Shown here: piece after piece, positions 1-7,368 of the stretch | Numbering within the stretch: position 1 is the first letter of the stretch | How the letters are laid out: the number at the start of each line of letters is the position of its first letter | Assembly: GCA_022565075.1 (NCBI GenBank) | Contig: JADFKG010000076.1 | Location: forward strand, 1-9,880 | DNA length: 9,880 nt | Source: Chloroflexota bacterium | GTDB lineage: Bacteria > Chloroflexota > Dehalococcoidia > SM23-28-2 > RBG-16-64-32 | Direction: 5' to 3' | Program-made: the position numbers and the translations under genes | The notes under the pieces: model-generated | Told to the model about the DNA's origin: nothing | The model's input: the letters and a program-made list of their open reading frames with translations, nothing else | Database searches by the model: none

Positions 1-630
1 GATGAGGGGGAGCCACCGTGGCTCGGCGCTACGGCCCATGGCGTGCACGGCGCTGACCTTGAGGCGATGACTGCCGCTTTCGTAAGCCTGAGTGAGGGCC
101 TGGCGCACCCAGCCGGCGTCGTGCGGGCCGATCGCTTCGACGGCTCGCACGCGCACCTCTTCGATCTCTCCGGCGTTCTCGACGACGCGGCGCAGCACGG
201 CGGCCGCGCGCTCAAAGTGCCGCTCCCGGAGGCGACCGGTCTCGAAGAGGAGCACGAAACGGCCGAGGGCGAGAGCCGCTTCAGCGCGCACAGCGGCGTC
301 GTCGTCCGTCTCCGCGAGCGCTGTCAGGTCGTCGATGAGATCTACAGACTCGTACTCCCAGAGGCCGCGCACTGCCGCCAGCCGCACCTCGGAATCGTTG
401 TCTTTAAGAGCGTGGCGGGAGACGGCATCGAAGTCCAACTCGACGGTGTCCTCTGCGAGATCGATGAGCTCTTGCAGGATGTGACGCCGGCGGCGAACGT
501 CGAGGTCCGGCCAGCGTGCAGCGAACTGCTCCGCCTCTTCGGGCGAAAGGTCGGACAGGCGCTGCAGCTCCGCGATCTTGAGCGGGCGCGAGCTATCGGC
601 GAGCGCTTCCAGGTATTCTTCGAAGTTCAT
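1..630 (-). CDS. HEAT-repeat protein, C-terminus beyond the left edge
   Basis: The minus strand is open from an ATG at 630 to the window edge, giving 210 residues with no stop. The N-terminus (about 1-65) is acidic and helical. From about residue 66 there are repeated helical pairs in the HEAT style, seen in blocks such as DNDSEVRLAAVRGLWEY (78-94) and DDAAVRAEAALALGRF (110-125), and again near 157-175 and 185-205. HEAT solenoids usually act as protein-binding scaffolds; the partner here cannot be told. The start is fixed by a TGA codon directly in front of the ATG in the same frame. The gene begins 14 bases after the tldE stop with only a weak ribosome site, so it probably belongs to the same transcript. 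No enzymatic motif is visible. The HEAT assignment rests on repeat pattern alone, and the full length is unknown. Confidence 0.85.
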   Translation of the reverse strand, partial: MNFEEYLEALADSSRPLKIAELQRLSDLSPEEAEQFAARWPDLDVRRRRHILQELIDLAEDTVELDFDAVSRHALKDNDSEVRLAAVRGLWEYESVDLIDDLTALAETDDDAAVRAEAALALGRFVLLFETGRLRERHFERAAAVLRRVVENAGEIEEVRVRAVEAIGPHDAGWVRQALTQAYESGSHRLKVSAVHAMGRSAEPRWLPLI

Positions 631-644
631 TCAAGCACCACGTG

Positions 645-1964
645 TCAGGAAGCCTTGGCGGAGACCGCCATTCGATCGAAGAGGAGCGGCGGAGTGTGGA
701 TCGTGCCGTTGATCCAGCGCGCTTCGTCCCCGATCGCGGAGACGCTGGCGAGCGCCTCGTGAACGTTGCCGGCAACCATCGTGTCCTTGACGCGGCCGAC
801 GATTTCGCCATTCTCTATCTTATACCCGAGGAGGACGTTCCCGGAGAAGTCGCCTCCCATCACGTTGCCCTGCCCGGCGCCCATCAGGTCTTCGACGATC
901 AACCCCTCCTTGACGCTCGCCACCATCTCCTCGAACGTCGTCTCGCCGGGAGCGATGATCAGAGACGTCGTGGAGATGCTCGGCTGGCTGGTGAGAGAAC
1001 GTTCGGCGCTGCCGGTCGTCTGCGCTTTCGCCAGGCCTGCGGACTGCAGATCGTACATGAAGCTGCGGACGGTTCCGCTCACGATGAGAGGAGTGCGCCT
1101 GCTGGCGACGCCCTCGTCGTCGAAGGGGCGCGAGGCGGGGCGCATCGGCAGCGTGGCGTCGTCGTGCACGGAGAGCCTGGCGTCGTAGAGATCGTCGCCC
1201 AGCTTGCCCGCGAGCGGTGACTGGCCCTGTTGAACGAGCCGGCCGGAGAAGGCGAGCGTCAGCGGCATCACGAGGGCGTCGGCGACGCCTGAGCTGGTGA
1301 AGATGACCGGCATCTCCGCGGTGCGCATGTTGGCGAGGTCGCGGGCGTGTTCGAGTTGCCAGGTGACCGTGCGCTCGATGCGGGCTGTGTCGATGTCAGG
1401 CGAGACGGAAGCGTCGACGTCGCCGACGAAGAGCATGTCGGTGCCGCGGATGAGGGAGCCGTGCAGCCAGGCCATGAGCATCGACCCGCGATAGGAGACG
1501 TTCGCCCCGTTGCTGTTGACGAGCGTCACCTCGCCGACGACACGGCGCAGTTGGGCGTCGCAGAGGAGCTCCGGCTCGACCTTGCGCACGGCGTCGATCA
1601 GCGTTTGGCCGGCCTCGATCATGTCGTCTACGGCGAACGCCTCCGTCGCGGGGTCGAACGTCTCGACTACCGGCGCCTCCACCTGCTTCGGGAAGTCGAA
1701 GTGGGCCTCCGGGCCGAACGGCGCCGTTTCCATCGCGGCGCTCACGAGGTCATCGACGTCGTCGGGGCGCGTGCTGGAGGCGAAACCGATGCGCCCGTCG
1801 GCGATGACGCGCAGGGCGACGCCGCTGGTGTGCCGCGAGTTCAGCTCCTTGAGGCGGTTGGCCTCGAACATGACGGGCGTCTCTTCGTTGGCGACCTGGT
1901 AGGCCTCGGCTTGCTGCGCGCCGGCCTTCCGTGCCGCGTCGAGGACTGCGTTGAGGTTTGTCAT
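645..1964 (-). CDS. tldE: TldE/PmbA-type metalloprotease-family subunit
   Basis: 439 residues from the ATG at 1964. This is the non-catalytic partner in the TldD/TldE peptidase, which in E. coli trims the microcin B17 precursor and degrades the antitoxin CcdA. Family features include an N-terminal domain with a repeated 'RLKELNSRHTSGVALRVI' style segment (37-54) and 'DGRIGFASS' (56-64). The C-terminal half has 'FDDEGVASRRTPLIVSGTVRS' features (281-301) and 'GNVLLGYKIENGEIVGRVKD' (375-394). No HExxxH zinc motif is present, as expected for TldE. The frame stays open upstream to 2177, but that extension would lie inside the preceding gene and looks unlike protein. The ATG at 1964 overlaps the preceding stop as ATGA, and the family N-terminus begins there. 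There is little Shine-Dalgarno sequence before it, which suggests translational coupling. It would normally follow tldD directly, but here a foreign-looking gene separates the two. Confidence 0.92.
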   Translation of the reverse strand: MTNLNAVLDAARKAGAQQAEAYQVANEETPVMFEANRLKELNSRHTSGVALRVIADGRIGFASSTRPDDVDDLVSAAMETAPFGPEAHFDFPKQVEAPVVETFDPATEAFAVDDMIEAGQTLIDAVRKVEPELLCDAQLRRVVGEVTLVNSNGANVSYRGSMLMAWLHGSLIRGTDMLFVGDVDASVSPDIDTARIERTVTWQLEHARDLANMRTAEMPVIFTSSGVADALVMPLTLAFSGRLVQQGQSPLAGKLGDDLYDARLSVHDDATLPMRPASRPFDDEGVASRRTPLIVSGTVRSFMYDLQSAGLAKAQTTGSAERSLTSQPSISTTSLIIAPGETTFEEMVASVKEGLIVEDLMGAGQGNVMGGDFSGNVLLGYKIENGEIVGRVKDTMVAGNVHEALASVSAIGDEARWINGTIHTPPLLFDRMAVSAKAS

Positions 1965-2695
1965 TCGGCTGTCTTTCGCTGATGCGCGTGAAGTTCGGGA
2001 TGCTTGTCTAAGTAAGCGATTGCCAGAGCCAAGAAACGCCGTGTCGAAGACATCATCTCGAGGTGCTGCTCTTTGCTGAACGGGACTCGGTTTCCGTGTC
2101 GATGAGACTTGCTTATTTTCCATAGGACATTGATCTGTTCGCGGCTTGTTCCGAGAGATTCGTGGAGACGGCTCCAATCGCCCGAAGTCAATTCGCTATC
2201 ACTCTTGCTGATGATTCTCGCCAGTGCCTCTATGGCACGATAGAAATAAAGGGGCGAGTCCTCTCTGTGGAGCAAGCCTTGATTGAAGTCCCGAATAGCG
2301 TACCGAAGATTCGGGACTACTCCCATTAGGTCTGTGGCTGTCGCCCTATCTACCTGCGGCTCGATTGCTGGTGCCTTGTCGTATGGCGCTAGAACGACCT
2401 CTCCCGAGTCGGTAAGACAGTAGTCCAACATGCAAGAGAGTCCTATGCCATCGGTTACAACCGTACTAAGGATCGTATTGTCTACAAGGTGGCGTGTCAC
2501 CCGAAAGATGTCGTCCTCATCATCAGTGGGCGCACCATCGGGGTACTCGACAACTATGCTCCCCCCAAGAATCGTGCACTTGAAACGCTTGTCCCCTTCC
2601 TCAAGAGGCAGCCGTCCGCTAGACATCGTGTAAATGTCAGGCGGTTGCCGGTTCGACAGGCTGATCGTGCCACAAACCAAGACCCTGTCAGTCAT
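1961..2695 (-). CDS. Unrecognised 244-residue protein between tldD and tldE
   Basis: I do not recognise this family. The ATG at 2695 directly abuts the tldD stop (TAG-ATG), with GGAG six bases before it, and the gene ends in a TGA overlapping the tldE start (ATGA). Residues 1-110 look mostly beta, with an acidic loop DGAPTDDEDD (53-62) and four cysteines (8, 40, 88, 93). Residues 125-235 look helical: 'LYFYRAIEALARII' (149-162), 'WSRLHESLGTSREQINVLWK' (174-193), then SKSHRHGN (195-202) and a last helix (208-231). The helical part with 'RHG' recalls HEPN-like domains, but the usual Arg-x4-6-His pair is absent, so this is only a resemblance. There is no signal peptide or membrane segment. Hand-counted GC is 32/60 at 2221-2280 and 35/60 at 2341-2400, against 40/60 at 3121-3180 in tldD, which suggests later acquisition. 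It is probably a soluble protein translated together with the TldD/TldE pair. Confidence 0.82.
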   Translation of the reverse strand: MTDRVLVCGTISLSNRQPPDIYTMSSGRLPLEEGDKRFKCTILGGSIVVEYPDGAPTDDEDDIFRVTRHLVDNTILSTVVTDGIGLSCMLDYCLTDSGEVVLAPYDKAPAIEPQVDRATATDLMGVVPNLRYAIRDFNQGLLHREDSPLYFYRAIEALARIISKSDSELTSGDWSRLHESLGTSREQINVLWKISKSHRHGNRVPFSKEQHLEMMSSTRRFLALAIAYLDKHPELHAHQRKTAE

Positions 2696-4072
2696 CTACC
2701 TCTCCCCCACTACGCAGTCCTGGATGCGGATGTGGGGGCTGCCGTTGGAGACTGGCAACGGCATCTGGCCGCCCTTGCCGCAGCCGCCGCCCTGGTTGAA
2801 GTCGAGGTCGCGGGCGATGCCGTCGATGTTCTCGAGCGTCGTGAAGAGGTTGCCGGTCAGCTTGACTGGGCGCAGGAGTTCGGCGACCTTGCCGTCGCGG
2901 ATCATGAACGCCTCGCCGGCGGAGAAGGTGAACATCTCCATGCTCGTCGTGCCGCCAAACCAGTTGCGGGCGTAGACGCCGAGCTTGATGTCGCCGATGA
3001 GGTCATCGAACGTGGCGTCGCCGTCCTCGATGTAAGTGTTGGTCATGCGCACGATCGGCGGGAAGCGGTAGTCGATGGCGCGCGCGTTGCCGGAGGGCGG
3101 TTCGCCCATCTTGCCGGCCGTCTCACGCGAGTGCAGGCGGCCGACGAGGATGCCCTCGCGGATGAGGTCGGTCTTCTTCGCCGGCGTGCCTTCGTCGTCG
3201 TACTTGAAGCTGCCGCGCAGGCCCGGCACGGCAGCGCCGTCGACGATGTTGAGGTTCTTCTGGCCAAACTTGCGGCCGAGCACCATGATCTCTTTCATGC
3301 GGTCGTTTTCGTAGACGAAGTCGGATTCGGAGAGGTGACCGAACGCCTCGTGGCAGAAGACGCCGGCGAGGATCGGGTCGAGGACGACGGGGTAGACGCC
3401 CGGCTCGACGTACGGTGCGTTCAGAAGCTCGACGGCGCGGTTGGCGATCATGTCCGCCGCCTCATCAAGCGTATCGATGTACGAGAAGTCGTTGAGGGCG
3501 CCAAGGCTCATGCTCGATTGCTGCATGTCGCCGTTGCGGCGCGCGGTCGCCGCCAGCCGCGAGATGACGTCGATGCGCTCCTGCTCAATGTACGAGCCTT
3601 CGGAGCTGGCGAACGTGACGCGCTTGTGGGAATCGCCGTAGACGATGTTCGTGCTGGTAACGCCGTCGACCGAGAGCATCCTCGCGTTGTAGCCGTCGAA
3701 GATCTCCTTCTTGCGCGCGAGCGTGATCGTGCGCGGGTCCATCGCTACATCAAGTGGAACGACATCGATGACCGGATCGACCGGCGCCAGGACGCTCGTC
3801 TCCTTGCCGACGTGGCGAGCCTGCGCCACTGCTTCTTCGACCCGCGTGCGGATATCGTGGGGCTGGTTGAAGCTGACGAAGCCCCAGCCGCCGTTGACGA
3901 GCGCCCGTGCGCAGCCGCCGAAGCTCCGCGTACGGCCGATCTCCTCCAGCTCTTGGCCCCGGTAAACGAGGCGCGTAGTGGAGGTATCGTCGATCCGAAT
4001 CTCGACGTAGTCGGCGTTGTGGCCGCGAACGGCCGTTTCGATGTCATCTCTGGAAGTCAGTTGGTCAGGCAC
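2696..4072 (-). CDS. tldD: TldD metallopeptidase, catalytic subunit
   Basis: 458 residues from a GTG at 4072, with GGAG five bases upstream. TldD is the zinc-binding half of the TldD/TldE peptidase, which degrades unfolded peptides and processes some modified peptides in the cytoplasm. The HExxxH motif is visible as HEAFGH at 241-246, followed by 'LSESD' (247-251). The C-terminal region carries the family's 'GGGCGKGG' (428-435) and 'IDYRFPPIVRMTNTYIEDGD' type segment (333-352). The length of about 460 residues is usual for the family. The last codons of the gene (GGGGAGAGG) also serve as the ribosome site for the next gene, whose ATG touches this stop. The gap from the plsY stop is 18 bases. 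It can be called confidently as TldD; its substrate in this organism is unknown. Confidence 0.95.
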   Translation of the reverse strand: MPDQLTSRDDIETAVRGHNADYVEIRIDDTSTTRLVYRGQELEEIGRTRSFGGCARALVNGGWGFVSFNQPHDIRTRVEEAVAQARHVGKETSVLAPVDPVIDVVPLDVAMDPRTITLARKKEIFDGYNARMLSVDGVTSTNIVYGDSHKRVTFASSEGSYIEQERIDVISRLAATARRNGDMQQSSMSLGALNDFSYIDTLDEAADMIANRAVELLNAPYVEPGVYPVVLDPILAGVFCHEAFGHLSESDFVYENDRMKEIMVLGRKFGQKNLNIVDGAAVPGLRGSFKYDDEGTPAKKTDLIREGILVGRLHSRETAGKMGEPPSGNARAIDYRFPPIVRMTNTYIEDGDATFDDLIGDIKLGVYARNWFGGTTSMEMFTFSAGEAFMIRDGKVAELLRPVKLTGNLFTTLENIDGIARDLDFNQGGGCGKGGQMPLPVSNGSPHIRIQDCVVGER

Positions 4073-4090
4073 TGATGCTCCTTCTAGACG

Positions 4091-4741
4091 TCAGCTCGAG
4101 CCCATGTTGGCCTTGGCGGGGCCGGCTTCGGCATCGATTTTCGGTTCGGTGCCCCTGATGAGGCGCCGGATGTTGGGAATATGCGTGACGAGGACGAAGA
4201 ACGTAGCGAAGGCACCGAAGATCGTCTTCGTGTACGTGAAGTCTTCGCCGGCGCCTCCGAGCGCGAGGACGAGCAGTACAACCGCACCGCCAGGTACCGT
4301 CGCCATCGACATCACGCTCATGTAGCGCAGGGCCAGGACGATGAAGATTCCGACTGCGAACATGCCAACGGCCAGAGGTAACGCGAGCGCCGCGTAGACG
4401 CCGAACGACGTCGCTACGCCGCGGCCACCCCGGAAGCGGATGAAGACCGGAAAGTCGTGTCCCAGGACGGCCGCGATGCCTGCAGCGACTTGCAGGTCGT
4501 GCGTGCCAAAGATGTACCAGGTAATGAGGGTGGGCGCGTAGCCCTTCGCCGCATCGAGGACCATGACGAGGGCGAACGGAGCGCGCCCCAGCAAGCGCAA
4601 GACGTTCGTCGCTCCGGTCATGCCGCTGCCGTGGTCACGAATGTCGGTGCCGCGCATGAGGCGCACCGTCAGGTAGCCGACGGGAATTGAGCCGATCAGA
4701 TAGGACGCTGTGACGACGACGGCGAGTTCTAAGAGGTTCAC
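4091..4741 (-). CDS. plsY: Glycerol-3-phosphate acyltransferase PlsY
   Basis: 216 residues from a GTG at 4741 that overlaps the der stop as GTGA. PlsY transfers an acyl group from acyl-phosphate to glycerol-3-phosphate at the inner membrane, the first acylation in phospholipid synthesis. The three conserved cytoplasmic motifs are visible: GSIPVG (17-22) with HGSGMTGATNVLR (37-49), GHDFPVFIRFRGGRGVATSF (94-113), and HIPNIRRLIRGTEPKI (187-202). Five hydrophobic stretches fit the usual membrane topology: about 5-27, 54-77, 83-99, 115-160 (which may hold two spans) and 173-188. Motif 1 reads GSGMTGATN rather than the more common GSGNPGATN. The C-terminal tail is short and polar. An AGGAG lies about eight bases before the GTG inside the end of der. 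Confidence 0.97.
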   Translation of the reverse strand: MNLLELAVVVTASYLIGSIPVGYLTVRLMRGTDIRDHGSGMTGATNVLRLLGRAPFALVMVLDAAKGYAPTLITWYIFGTHDLQVAAGIAAVLGHDFPVFIRFRGGRGVATSFGVYAALALPLAVGMFAVGIFIVLALRYMSVMSMATVPGGAVVLLVLALGGAGEDFTYTKTIFGAFATFFVLVTHIPNIRRLIRGTEPKIDAEAGPAKANMGSS

Positions 4742-6093
4742 TCGGGGCGGCTCCTGAACTCCAACCGGATGGCGGTGCCTTCGAAGCCCCAGCGACGGCG
4801 GAAGTGGTTCTCCAGGTAGCGCCGGTACGAGAAGTGGACGCTCTTCGCATCGTTGCAGAAGATGACGAACGTGGGGGGGCGGATCTCGGCCTGAGTCGCG
4901 TACTTCAGCTTCAAGAGCTTGCGGCTGGTCGAGGACGGCGGGTGCGCGGCGACGGCCTCGCGCAGGGCGGCGTTGACCTCAGCGGTGGGTATGCGCATGG
5001 AGCGAGCCTCATCCACCTCAACGACGAGGTCGAGGAGGCCTTTGATGTTCAGTTCGGTCTTTGCGGAGATAAAGGCTAGCGGCGCCCAGGGAGTGAAGCG
5101 GAGACGAGTGAGCACCCGATGGGCGATGGTGTCGCGGTTCTCCTCGGTGTCTTCGGCGAGGTCCCACTTGTTGACGGCGACTACCATGCCCTTGTAGGCC
5201 TTCGCCACGTCGCCAGCGATGTGCTGGTCCTGGTGCGCCACTTTCTCGTTACCGTCGAGGACGAGGACGACGACGTCGCTGCGCTCGAGCGCCTTCTGGG
5301 CACGCATGACGCTGTACCTCTCGATCCCCTTCTCGATGCGGCCCGGGCGCCGTAGTCCGGCGGTATCGATTAGCACCATCTTGCGGTCGCCGTACTGGAA
5401 TGGCGTGTCGACGGCATCGCGGGTCGTCCCGGCCATCTCACTGACGAGGACGCGCTGTTCACCGAGGATGGAGTTGATCAGAGCGGACTTGCCAACGTTT
5501 GGCCGGCCGACGACGGCCATTCGCAGCACCTGCGTCTCGGCTTCCAGGTGTGATTCCGGCAAAAGGTCGAGGAGTTTGTCCTGCACCTCGCGCACGCCGA
5601 TATCGTGGTGTGCGCTGATCGCCATCGGTTCGCCCAGGCCCAGCTCGTAGAAGTCGACGGCGAGCTCCCGGCGCGCCTCGTTGTCACCCTTGTTAGCGAG
5701 AAGCATGACCGGCCGCTCGGTCCGGCGCAGCAGCTCGGCGATCTCGGTATCGACGGGCGTCACGCCGGTGGTGGCGTCGCAGATGAAGAGGATGACGTCG
5801 GCCTCGGCCATCGCCACGGCGACCTGATCACGGATGAGCGCGGAGTAGCCTTCGCTGGCGTCTGGCTCAAGGCCGCCGGTGTCGATGATGGTGTAGGGGG
5901 TCGTCTTCCATTCGGCGTCACCGTAGAGGCGATCGCGGGTGGTGCCCGGGATGTCCTCGACGATCGCCTGGCGGTCGCCGACCAGGCGGTTGAACAGCGT
6001 GGACTTACCGACGTTGGGTCGTCCAACTATCGCCGCCACGGGCTTGCGTGTATCTGGCGTCGAAGGTGCATCCTTCGCACGAGCGTTGGCCAC
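4738..6093 (-). CDS. der: Ribosome-assembly GTPase Der (EngA)
   Basis: 451 residues from the GTG at 6093. Der is a double GTPase needed for maturation of the large ribosomal subunit. Two G domains in tandem are clear: GRPNVGKS at 24-31 and 196-203, switch-2 motifs DTGG (71-74) and DTAG (243-246), and base-recognition motifs NKGD (134-137) and NKWD (308-311). The C-terminal KH-like domain (about 365-451) has RKLLKLKYATQ (391-401) and PPTFVIFCND (406-415). The frame is open to a possible ATG at 6225, but that extra stretch overlaps cdaR and resembles no Der N-terminus. The GTG at 6093 lies one base after the cdaR stop (TAG-C-GTG), with GGAG ten bases upstream, and the resulting length is normal. 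The stop overlaps the plsY start. Confidence 0.98.
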   Translation of the reverse strand: MANARAKDAPSTPDTRKPVAAIVGRPNVGKSTLFNRLVGDRQAIVEDIPGTTRDRLYGDAEWKTTPYTIIDTGGLEPDASEGYSALIRDQVAVAMAEADVILFICDATTGVTPVDTEIAELLRRTERPVMLLANKGDNEARRELAVDFYELGLGEPMAISAHHDIGVREVQDKLLDLLPESHLEAETQVLRMAVVGRPNVGKSALINSILGEQRVLVSEMAGTTRDAVDTPFQYGDRKMVLIDTAGLRRPGRIEKGIERYSVMRAQKALERSDVVVLVLDGNEKVAHQDQHIAGDVAKAYKGMVVAVNKWDLAEDTEENRDTIAHRVLTRLRFTPWAPLAFISAKTELNIKGLLDLVVEVDEARSMRIPTAEVNAALREAVAAHPPSSTSRKLLKLKYATQAEIRPPTFVIFCNDAKSVHFSYRRYLENHFRRRWGFEGTAIRLEFRSRPE

Positions 6094-6094
6094 G

Positions 6095-7366
6095 CTACTG
6101 GGACTCCAGAGCGACGTCGAGCTCTCTGGGTGTGACGCTGACGATTGTGACTCCCGCCAGCTGAGCAACGTCAATCTTGACCGCGTGCGTCCCGGCTCCC
6201 AGATCGGTGAGGTCGACGGTTGCACTGATATCGGCCGGGCTCACCTGGCTGAGGATCGGGAACGGGCCGATGAGCTTGACGGCGACCGAAGGGAGCGCAC
6301 CAACGATGCTCACGTTAGGTCCCAGGTTGGTCGCGGCTATGGGGACTGTGAAGCTAAACTCCGAGGTCGCAGGGCCGATCGTCACGGTCACCGTCACAGT
6401 CTGCGCGCCGCCGGTCACTTCGGCACCACTCGGCACGTCGAGGGAGACGGAGAGAACGACGGTCTCGTCGGCGCCGCTGATGTCCACGGGCTGAGTGTCG
6501 ATAGAGTCGGTGCCAGTGATGAAGGACTCTGTGCCGCGGACTGTGACCGTCGGCGGGTCGACGCTGACCGAGACGACGTTGTATCCGGTGGCCGGATCTC
6601 CGGCTGTGATGACGCTGACGGCGACGGAGCGCGAGAACCTCTCCTGCTCGATCACGATGGTGACTCCGATAATCGACGGCTCCACGCTCACCCGCTGCAC
6701 GAGAAAGCCGCGATCGTTGCGCGGCGTCAGGCGCACGGCCTGATCGACGGAACTGGTGCGAGCGGTGACGTCGATCGTCGCCGTCACGCGGGACACAGAA
6801 TTCACCTCGTCCTGCGGGCCTGTGACGAGCACGGTGTCATCGTCAAGTACGGCGGGACTGATCGTGAAGCCGGACGCCGGCGAGCCGGTGACATTGATCT
6901 CGACAGGCACGGACTTGCCGGTGAGTTGCGCAAGTTCCACGGTCACTGAGTCCGGTAGTGGTTCGTCGATGCGCAGGCCACCGCGACTAGTCAGCGCCCG
7001 GACGTTGACCGGAAGTTCGTAGCTGCCGACGGTCAGCCCCTCGAGGTCGACGTCAGCCTCAAAGTCGCCTGCGGTCAGGCTGTCGAAGACATCATCAGCG
7101 ACCGTGATGCGCAGGCGCAGCGGCGTGATGCTGGACGCTATGGCGACGTCGTCCGGAACGTTGATCGGCTGAACGGTGATGTCGATCGGGAGGACGCGCG
7201 TCTGCGTTGGGTTCTCGGTGTCGGTGACGAAGATCCAGAGGCCGAAGGCGAGCACGATCGAAAGAGACGCCAGGCCGCGGTTGTCGCTCAGCGAATCGAC
7301 CACCGGGCGGGCGAGAGCGGCGAAGAACTGGAGTGTCTCCTGGAATACCCGGACTATACCCTGCAT
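6095..7366 (-). CDS. cdaR: YbbR-domain c-di-AMP synthase regulator CdaR
   Basis: 423 residues from an ATG at 7366, two bases after the cdaA stop. CdaR proteins are anchored in the membrane next to the diadenylate cyclase CdaA and modulate its activity. One transmembrane segment is visible (about 31-47, GLASLSIVLAFGLWIFV) after a short cytoplasmic tail. It is followed by TDTENPTQTRVLPIDITVQ-type sequence, which opens the first extracellular YbbR repeat. About four beta-rich YbbR repeats follow (roughly 55-145, 150-235, 240-330 and 338-421), rich in Val, Thr and Asp. The repeat borders are estimated by eye. Position directly after cdaA matches the known cdaA-cdaR pairing in other phyla. It ends one base before the der start, so co-transcription is very likely. 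There is no clear ribosome site, suggesting coupling to cdaA. Confidence 0.93.
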   Translation of the reverse strand: MQGIVRVFQETLQFFAALARPVVDSLSDNRGLASLSIVLAFGLWIFVTDTENPTQTRVLPIDITVQPINVPDDVAIASSITPLRLRITVADDVFDSLTAGDFEADVDLEGLTVGSYELPVNVRALTSRGGLRIDEPLPDSVTVELAQLTGKSVPVEINVTGSPASGFTISPAVLDDDTVLVTGPQDEVNSVSRVTATIDVTARTSSVDQAVRLTPRNDRGFLVQRVSVEPSIIGVTIVIEQERFSRSVAVSVITAGDPATGYNVVSVSVDPPTVTVRGTESFITGTDSIDTQPVDISGADETVVLSVSLDVPSGAEVTGGAQTVTVTVTIGPATSEFSFTVPIAATNLGPNVSIVGALPSVAVKLIGPFPILSQVSPADISATVDLTDLGAGTHAVKIDVAQLAGVTIVSVTPRELDVALESQ

Positions 7367-7368
7367 CG

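Noticed and set aside
43..762. Plus-strand frame of 239 codons at the left end
   Set aside because: It is antisense to the HEAT-repeat gene and the end of tldE, and shows no protein-like pattern of its own.
1965..2177. N-terminal extension of tldE to an ATG at 2177
   Set aside because: It lies inside the 244-residue gene, has no ribosome site role, and is unlike any TldE N-terminus.
2489..4075. Long plus-strand reading frame of 528 codons antisense to tldD
   Set aside because: It mirrors tldD, is rich in Arg, Ala, Val and Asp as expected from GC-rich shadows, and has no family features; tldD on the other strand has its zinc motif.
6094..6225. N-terminal extension of der to an ATG at 6225
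   Set aside because: It overlaps the end of cdaR and has low-complexity Ser/Pro/Arg sequence; the GTG at 6093 has a ribosome site and gives a normal Der length.
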